Part shown: one piece after another, positions 58,720-64,000 of the stretch | Position numbering within the stretch: the first letter of the stretch is position 1 | Layout of the letters: every line of letters begins with the position of its first letter | Assembly (NCBI RefSeq): GCF_021608265.1 | Contig: NZ_JAKIHP010000001.1 | Span: 1,116,001 to 1,180,000 of the forward strand | Origin: Flavobacterium wongokense | GTDB taxonomy: Bacteria > Bacteroidota > Bacteroidia > Flavobacteriales > Flavobacteriaceae | DNA: 64,000 nucleotides | Direction: 5' to 3' | The notes under the pieces: generated by a model | Databases searched by the model: none | What the model saw: only the letters and a program-made list of their open reading frames with translations | What the model was told of the DNA's origin: nothing | Program-made: the position numbers and the translations under genes

Positions 58720-59643
58720 CTATTTCTTCTGGATTGCCTTTTGTAAATCCTTCAAATCACTTGCCTTAAAATTGCCGGTTGAACTATTGGCAGAATAAAC
58801 AATTTCACCCGATTGTGATTGGGTCACCGTAACCGATTTCGATGAATTGGTTTTAATCAACAGCAGATAATAAAACGGAGTGGGACTATCGGAAATTTTA
58901 TCATTGAGTTCTTCTGTTGAAAGGAAGCTGCAGTTTAAACCCGAGCCTTCAACAATTTCCTTGGTGTCCTGCTTTCTGCTTTCGTCATCAGAATTTTTGG
59001 AAAATTTGGTCAAAACATAATCCGGAATGTAAAGCGTACCGATTTTGCCCAATTCATTTTTATTCAGGAATTCGGTTTTGGCCTGTCGTTCTTCCGACTT
59101 GTTCAATAAGTATACAACTTGTTGAATATAATTCCCTAAAATAGCTGCACTCCAGTTTTTAAGATGTCCGGCTGCATCATAATCTATTTTATAAAGCGTA
59201 CTCGGATTATTCTGCAAATAGAAATCGGGGAATAAATTGACAGACGCTACCACAATTTTTTCATCCTGATTAAAGTGTTTCCTTTTTTTAGGGTCGTAAA
59301 CGAATTTGCCGTTGGTAGTCCAAAATTCCAAATTAAAATCGGTTTCACTTGTTGCAGAAGCATTTGTACTTGTCATGTTGGCACCAATGGTTACAAAGCT
59401 GTTGTTGGGCGCAATGTTTTTCTCAACATCAGTGTATTTGATGCATTCTACTTTTGACAGTGTCCAATTTTTTTTGATAGCATCAATGTATGCTATGGCT
59501 TTTGGCGACGCAGGATCTTTCATGGCAAAGAAAGTTGTTCCCAATTTTATCTTAGCCATTTCAGCAGTATTGCTGATGGCAATTTGGCTACTGGTTTTTA
59601 TTGAGAAAAATGAAACTGCTATAAAGAATAATTTTAATTTCAT
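58720..59643 (-). CDS. Secreted protein of unknown function
   Basis: A 307-residue exported protein (signal peptide FFIAVSFFSIKTSS, to about residue 19). No family recognised. It contains alternating beta segments and a short helical C-terminal part (ASDLKDLQKAIQKK). Only one cysteine pair is evident (SKVECIKY, GLNCSFLS). It converges on the L,D-transpeptidase gene with 3 bp between stops. Confidence 0.6.
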   Translation of the reverse strand: MKLKLFFIAVSFFSIKTSSQIAISNTAEMAKIKLGTTFFAMKDPASPKAIAYIDAIKKNWTLSKVECIKYTDVEKNIAPNNSFVTIGANMTSTNASATSETDFNLEFWTTNGKFVYDPKKRKHFNQDEKIVVASVNLFPDFYLQNNPSTLYKIDYDAAGHLKNWSAAILGNYIQQVVYLLNKSEERQAKTEFLNKNELGKIGTLYIPDYVLTKFSKNSDDESRKQDTKEIVEGSGLNCSFLSTEELNDKISDSPTPFYYLLLIKTNSSKSVTVTQSQSGEIVYSANSSTGNFKASDLKDLQKAIQKK

Positions 59644-59792
59644 TTCTAAAGTCTTGATTACCTATCAAACTTATGCAAAAATTCCTAAATCTATCCTAAT
59701 CTTATAACTTTTTCTGACAACTGTGTAACGCGTTTGATGGTAATATTTAGCAACTTCGTACAACAAATTTTGTATAACTTAAACTTAAGATT

Positions 59793-59987
59793 ATGAACTT
59801 AAAAAGAATGTTTGGTGCCATTTTAACTTTATTAGGAATTGGCGGATTGATTTATGCTGCAGTGATCTTCGCTTCAACTTCTGGAGCCGACAGAGACATA
59901 AGAGGGTTAATCATTTATGGTGTTTTAGGAATCGTATTTTTTATATCAGGGATTGGATTGGTAAAAAATACGAAAGATGAAGCATAA
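59793..59987 (+). CDS. Small membrane protein, two TM helices
   Basis: A 64-residue protein: MNLKRMFGAILTLLGIGGLIYAAV (helix 1, 6-27), loop STSGADRDIRG, helix 2 LIIYGVLGIVFFISGIGLV, and a short charged end. Similar short two-helix proteins are widespread in Bacteroidota, without known function. A terminator follows. Confidence 0.7.
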   Translation: MNLKRMFGAILTLLGIGGLIYAAVIFASTSGADRDIRGLIIYGVLGIVFFISGIGLVKNTKDEA

Positions 59988-60000
59988 CTACCTATAAAAT

Positions 60001-60028
60001 AAAAGCCCAACATTGCTGTCGGGCTTTT
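60001..60028. terminator. Bidirectional rho-independent terminator
   Basis: The stem AAAAGCCC/GGGCTTTT with a 12-nt loop lies between the small membrane protein gene and the convergent M13 peptidase gene. Confidence 0.85.
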
Positions 60029-60047
60029 GATTTCTATTTTTAAAGGC

Positions 60048-62066
60048 TTACCAAATCTTAACCCGCTTTTCAGGAGCAAGATAAAGAGAGTCTGTAGGTT
60101 TTACATTAAACGCTTCGTAGAATTCCGGTACGTTGCGTACAACACCGTTAATCCTGAATTTTGCTGGTGAATGTGGGTCACGCGCAATCTGGCTGCGAAG
60201 TGCTTCCTCACGTGTTTTTTCACCCCATACTTGTCCCCATCCCAGGAATACACGCTGCATTCCGGTGAATCCATCCATAACAGGAGCTTCTTTCCCGCCA
60301 AGGCTTTCTTTATATGCTTTGATTGCAATGCTCAATCCACCTAAATCACCAATGTTTTCACCAAGCGTATATGCTCCGTTTACACTTAAATCAGGAAATG
60401 CCTTGAAACCATTGTATTGCGCCACTAAAGCACCTGTTTTAGCTTTGAATGCGGTCAAATCAGCATCTGTCCACCAATTTTTCATTACACCGTCTCCATC
60501 AAAAGTACTTCCCTGATCGTCAAATCCGTGGCCAATTTCGTGACCAATAACAGCTCCAATGGCGCCATAATTTACCGCGTCATCTGCTTTCAAATCAAAG
60601 AATGGCGGTTGCAGAATTGCAGCAGGGAAAACAATCTCATTAAGTGAAGGATTGTAGTATGCATTCACTGTTTGTGGCGTCATGCCCCATTCGGTTCGGT
60701 CTACAGGTTTTCCTAATTTATCAAGGTTTCTTTTGTATTCAAATTCGGTTGAACGTTGTGAATTTCCATACAAATCAGCTTTGTCGATTTTTAAAGAAGA
60801 GTAGTCTCTCCATTTGTCAGGATAACCAATTTTAATCATGAATTTATCCACTTTCTTAAGCGCTTCTTTTTTCGTAGCAGCACTCATCCAGTCCAGTTTT
60901 TTGATGCTTTCCGCATAAGCCTTTAATAGGTTTTTTACCATCGTTACCATACGCTCTTTGGCTTCAGGCGAGAAATGTTTTTCAACATAAACTTTCCCAA
61001 CAACTTCACCCAAACCACCATTCACGGTATTCACGGCACGTTTCCAGTCTTCCTCCTGTTTTTCTGTACCACTTAAGGTTTTGCTGTAAAATTCAAAATT
61101 CTGATTGTCTAATTCTGTGGTCAGTAATGAAGCTGATCTGTTAATCAATCCCCATTTCAAATAGGTTTTCCAGGTATCAATCGGAGTGCTTTTAATAATG
61201 TTGTTCAGATTTTTGATGTACTCCACCTGTGTTACTACAATGCTCTTTTCTTTTTCAACACCAGCTTTAGTCATCATAGCAGTCCAATTGAAATCGGGCA
61301 TCAAGGTTTTTAAATCGGCAATAGCATATTTATTATAGAGTTTTACCATATCGCGTGTATCCTCTTTTTTCATGTGCTGATTGGCCAAAGTAGTTTCCAA
61401 CGTCATGATTTTGGCAGCATTTTCGGCCGGATTTTCTACTCCGCCCATCTGTAGCATCTTTTCTACATGCGCAACATATTTTTTACGGATGTCAGACATT
61501 TTTGCATCTGTTGAAGTATAATATTCCCGTTCAGGAAGACCAAGTCCGCCCTGCCATGTTATAAGGATGTTTTTTGTTGGATCTTTAAAGTCGGTATAAA
61601 CTGAAATGGCAAAAGGAATGCTTATGCCTGTCCTGTTTGCTGTTCCAAAAAAGCTGGCCAAATCGTTGTAATCCTTAATCGCATCAATGGCTTTCATTTC
61701 ATTCTGGATTGGAGTAATTCCCTTAGCATTCCTGCCTTTCCTGTCCATGAACGAAGCGTAGAAATCACCAATTTTTTGTTCGTCTGAACCATCAGAAGCA
61801 TTTGATTTTGCTGCTTCTTCAATAATCGCTTTGACGTCTTTTTGTGATTGATCATACAACAAATCAAAAGCGCCATAAGAAGCTTTATCTGCTGGAATTT
61901 TCATGGTTTTCAGCCACGTTCCGTTTACATAATTGGCAAAGTTATCGCCAGGCTTTACTTTGGTATCCATATTTTTCTTATTGATACCCGAAGTAAGTTC
62001 TTCTTTCTTAGCGCAGGAAGCCATAAGGACGACTGCCGCTAGAATAGAGATTTTAATGTTTTTCAT
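60048..62066 (-). CDS. M13 family metallopeptidase (neprilysin-like) lipoprotein
   Basis: A 672-residue lipid-anchored zinc endopeptidase. Lipoprotein signal (ISILAAVVLMASC), the family N-terminal domain (VKPGDNFANYVNGTWLKTM), NAYYNPSLNEIVFPAAILQPPF, the zinc helix GHEIGHGFDDQGSTF (about 508-522) with two His, ENIGDLGGLSIA providing the third ligand Glu, and the C-terminal QVWGEKTREEALRSQI/DPHSPAKFR. Length is normal. A TACATTTG promoter element lies at 62100-62093. Confidence 0.96.
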   Translation of the reverse strand: MKNIKISILAAVVLMASCAKKEELTSGINKKNMDTKVKPGDNFANYVNGTWLKTMKIPADKASYGAFDLLYDQSQKDVKAIIEEAAKSNASDGSDEQKIGDFYASFMDRKGRNAKGITPIQNEMKAIDAIKDYNDLASFFGTANRTGISIPFAISVYTDFKDPTKNILITWQGGLGLPEREYYTSTDAKMSDIRKKYVAHVEKMLQMGGVENPAENAAKIMTLETTLANQHMKKEDTRDMVKLYNKYAIADLKTLMPDFNWTAMMTKAGVEKEKSIVVTQVEYIKNLNNIIKSTPIDTWKTYLKWGLINRSASLLTTELDNQNFEFYSKTLSGTEKQEEDWKRAVNTVNGGLGEVVGKVYVEKHFSPEAKERMVTMVKNLLKAYAESIKKLDWMSAATKKEALKKVDKFMIKIGYPDKWRDYSSLKIDKADLYGNSQRSTEFEYKRNLDKLGKPVDRTEWGMTPQTVNAYYNPSLNEIVFPAAILQPPFFDLKADDAVNYGAIGAVIGHEIGHGFDDQGSTFDGDGVMKNWWTDADLTAFKAKTGALVAQYNGFKAFPDLSVNGAYTLGENIGDLGGLSIAIKAYKESLGGKEAPVMDGFTGMQRVFLGWGQVWGEKTREEALRSQIARDPHSPAKFRINGVVRNVPEFYEAFNVKPTDSLYLAPEKRVKIW

Positions 62067-62092
62067 TATTAGTTTCGGTTTGATTAATCTGC

Positions 62093-62100
62093 CAAATGTA
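62093..62100 (-). promoter_or_regulatory. -7 promoter element of the M13 peptidase gene
   Basis: The minus strand reads TACATTTG, matching TAnnTTTG, 27 bp before the ATG at 62066. Confidence 0.5.
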
Positions 62101-62220
62101 ATAAATTATAAATAGCCGATGTCGGTTAAAATGAATTGTTAGACTGTACAAAAAGGAAGTTTGTTACACCAAATGGGAATAATAATTTAGGACAAAGGAT
62201 TTTTGTCTTTAAGATATTTA

Positions 62221-62228
62221 TATATTTG
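62221..62228 (+). promoter_or_regulatory. -7 promoter element of the deoC operon
   Basis: TATATTTG matches TAnnTTTG. A TTTG sits at 62202-62205, but the 15-bp spacer is short. The deoC ATG follows at 62286. Confidence 0.45.
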
Positions 62229-62285
62229 TTTGTTGGTCTGGATTTAAAAATCAATAAAAGACCAGCGATTTTTAACAGAAATTAA

Positions 62286-63188
62286 ATGAAACATACTGAT
62301 TTTTTAAATTCCCCTCGCATAGACCAGGTTGGGATTGAGGACAGGATTGCCAGGATAACAGCCCGAAGCATAAAAAAAGAATCCAAAATGCAAGGCCTGC
62401 TGATGGCTTTGAACATGATTGATTTAACTACTTTGGAAGGTGCTGATACCGATGAAAAGGTAAAACAGCTTTGCTTCAAGGCACATCATCTACACGATGA
62501 AATACCAGGACTGCCAACCACTGCGGCAGTTTGTGTATACCCAAATTTTGTCAAACTTGCAGTTAACGAATTAAAAGGAACCGGTGTAAAAGTAGCTTCA
62601 GTTGCCACAGCTTTTCCAAGCGGACAGTCTAGTGCTGAAATCAAATTACTGGACACAAAAATAGCAGTCGATGGTGGAGCCGATGAGGTTGATATGGTTA
62701 TCAGCCGAGGAAAATTCCACAGCGGGGATTACAATTTTGTTTTCGATGAGATTGCGATGATAAAAGAAGCCTGCGGTAAAAATGTACGTTTGAAGGTTAT
62801 TCTTGAAACAGGAGAAATCGGCACGCTTGATAAAGTGCGCCAGGCAAGCGACATTGCAATGTATGCAGGTGCAGATTTTATCAAAACATCAACCGGAAAG
62901 ATAAAGCCAGCGGCAACTTTACCTGTAACTTTGGTAATGCTCGAAGCCATCCGTGACTATTATTACAAAACCGGAATCATGATTGGGATGAAACCTGCAG
63001 GAGGAATTTCAACATCCAAACTGGCGCTTCAATATTTAATGATGGTAAAGGAAACCCTTGGTGGGAAATGGCTCAACAATGAGTATTTCCGTTTCGGAGC
63101 AAGTAGTTTGGCCAATGACGTATTGCTGCAGATTGCCAAACAACAATCAGGCATTTACCAATCGAATGATTATTTTTCTAAAGTTTAA
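62286..63188 (+). CDS. deoC: Deoxyribose-phosphate aldolase
   Basis: A 300-residue aldolase that splits 2-deoxyribose-5-phosphate into glyceraldehyde-3-phosphate and acetaldehyde. Signatures: NMIDLTTLEGADTDEKV, AVCVYPNFVKLAV, GADEVDMVISRGKF, KVILETGEIG and FIKTSTGK with the Schiff-base Lys (about 201). It is the longer class of DeoC (about 300 residues, as in eukaryotes and many Bacteroidota), not the short E. coli type. It is followed 5 bp later by an aldehyde dehydrogenase that could oxidise the acetaldehyde. Confidence 0.95.
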   Translation: MKHTDFLNSPRIDQVGIEDRIARITARSIKKESKMQGLLMALNMIDLTTLEGADTDEKVKQLCFKAHHLHDEIPGLPTTAAVCVYPNFVKLAVNELKGTGVKVASVATAFPSGQSSAEIKLLDTKIAVDGGADEVDMVISRGKFHSGDYNFVFDEIAMIKEACGKNVRLKVILETGEIGTLDKVRQASDIAMYAGADFIKTSTGKIKPAATLPVTLVMLEAIRDYYYKTGIMIGMKPAGGISTSKLALQYLMMVKETLGGKWLNNEYFRFGASSLANDVLLQIAKQQSGIYQSNDYFSKV

Positions 63189-63193
63189 TTAGA

Positions 63194-64000
63194 ATGAAAA
63201 AAACACATACAATAGATTTTAGTTCTGACTGGAAATTAGCTCCGGCACCAGAAAGCACGGCCCATTTTAAACTAAAGGACACTTACGATTTGTTTATCAA
63301 TGGAAAGTTTGTTGCGCCTAAATCAGGAAAATATTTTGACACCATCAATCCGGCAACGGAAAAAGTTTTGGCAAAAGTTGCTGAAGCCAATGAAGCCGAT
63401 ATTGATTCGGCTGTGAAAGCAGCCCGAAAAGCCTACGATACCGTTTGGTCCAAATTATCAGGAAAGGAAAGAGGAAAATACATTTACAGAATCGCCAGAA
63501 TCATACAGGAAAGAGCTCGTGAATTTGCGGTAGTTGAAACCTTAAACGGAGGAAAAGCAATCCGTGAATCCCGTGATGTAGATGTTCCGTTAGCTGCAGC
63601 GCATTTCTTTTATTATGCAGGCTGGGCAGACAAATTGGAATACGCTTTCCCAAACAGAAAACCAAAAGCATTAGGAGTTGCAGGGCAAATCATCCCGTGG
63701 AATTTTCCATTGTTGATGGCGGCCTGGAAAATCGCTCCGGCTTTGGCTGCAGGAAATACTGTAGTTATAAAATCTTCTGAAACCACTCCACTGACGGCTT
63801 ATCTTTTGGCCGAAGTAATCCAGGAAGCTGGTTTGCCTGCTGGTGTTGTAAACATCGTTTCAGGAGCAGGGCAAACAGGTTCTTATATAGTTAATCATCC
63901 CGATGTTGATAAAATTGCCTTCACAGGTTCGACAGCCGTTGGGAAAATCATCATGAAAGCCATTGCTGGAACTCCAAAGAAATCTACAATGGAATTGGGT
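63194..64000 (+). CDS. Aldehyde dehydrogenase, N-terminal part
   Basis: The 269 codons before the window end belong to an NAD(P)-dependent aldehyde dehydrogenase: FINGKFVAPKSGKYFDTINP, QIIPWNFPLLMAAWKIAPAL, the adenine-binding IKSSETTPLTAYLLAEVIQE and FTGSTAVGKIIMKAIAG. The next residues of the family (ELGGK) are just reached (TMELG). The catalytic Cys is beyond the window. An N-terminal extension of about 25 residues (MKKTHTIDFSSDWKLAPAPE) precedes the usual start. Operon position with deoC suggests it oxidises acetaldehyde in deoxyribose catabolism. Confidence 0.93.
   Translation, partial: MKKTHTIDFSSDWKLAPAPESTAHFKLKDTYDLFINGKFVAPKSGKYFDTINPATEKVLAKVAEANEADIDSAVKAARKAYDTVWSKLSGKERGKYIYRIARIIQERAREFAVVETLNGGKAIRESRDVDVPLAAAHFFYYAGWADKLEYAFPNRKPKALGVAGQIIPWNFPLLMAAWKIAPALAAGNTVVIKSSETTPLTAYLLAEVIQEAGLPAGVVNIVSGAGQTGSYIVNHPDVDKIAFTGSTAVGKIIMKAIAGTPKKSTMELG

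Noticed and set aside
1..64000. CRISPR arrays, tRNA genes and prophage
   Set aside because: No regularly spaced repeat array, no cloverleaf-like sequence and no phage structural or integrase genes were recognised while reading.

Overview
The window looks like chromosome of a Flavobacterium-like member of the Bacteroidota. The signs are many promoters of the Bacteroidota type (TAnnTTTG about 7 bases before the start of transcription), almost no Shine-Dalgarno sequences, a type IX secretion type B C-terminal domain protein (20580-22970), TonB-dependent receptor and DUF5916 outer-membrane proteins, and an L-threonine dehydrogenase that closely resembles, from memory, the characterised Flavobacterium enzymes. 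No tRNA, rRNA, CRISPR array, prophage or complete insertion sequence was seen.

Layout. 1-6484: housekeeping (M3 peptidase, queuosine-precursor transporter, Tag glycosylase, Aat transferase, an SSB-tailed DUF3127 protein, flavin reductase, a histidine kinase, HIT protein, GreA). 6647-12757: a degenerate Rieske-type lipoprotein, then a TPP-riboswitch-controlled TonB-dependent receptor with a heptanucleotide repeat in its signal peptide, and a minus-strand operon pcrB-pnuC-DUF4301-arfB. 12854-16384: a Crp/Fnr regulator with a probable palindromic operator in front of a small membrane protein, a lipoprotein, a phosphopantetheinyl transferase and ahcY. 16386-20571: a repeat-rich accessory stretch holding an A+T-rich two-gene cassette (pentapeptide-repeat/two-TM pore-like protein plus nucleotidyltransferase), small secreted proteins and a GNAT acetyltransferase. 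20580-28141: a T9SS cargo protein, a cysteine-less thioredoxin, a membrane metallophosphoesterase, and a two-component system flanked by two secreted-protein genes that share one promoter architecture. 28234-31092: polA.

31188-45553 is the most striking region: thirteen tightly packed, mostly overlapping plus-strand genes encoding a nucleotidyltransferase, three B12-binding-type radical SAM enzymes, three SAM methyltransferases, a GT2 glycosyltransferase, two polytopic GT-C/GT87-like proteins, a flippase, a CXXCH lipoprotein and a flavin-reductase-fold protein. It reads as one biosynthetic operon for a methylated, lipid-linked or surface-exported glycoconjugate whose product I cannot identify.

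45525-64000: DUF5916 outer-membrane protein, LacI regulator, the rplM-rpsI-rpsB-tsf translation cluster with structured leaders, an AsmA-like protein, Tdh, a truncated-haemoglobin lipoprotein with a ferredoxin-fold membrane partner and a 35-residue membrane peptide, an L,D-transpeptidase, an M13 peptidase, and deoC followed by an aldehyde dehydrogenase that runs off the end.
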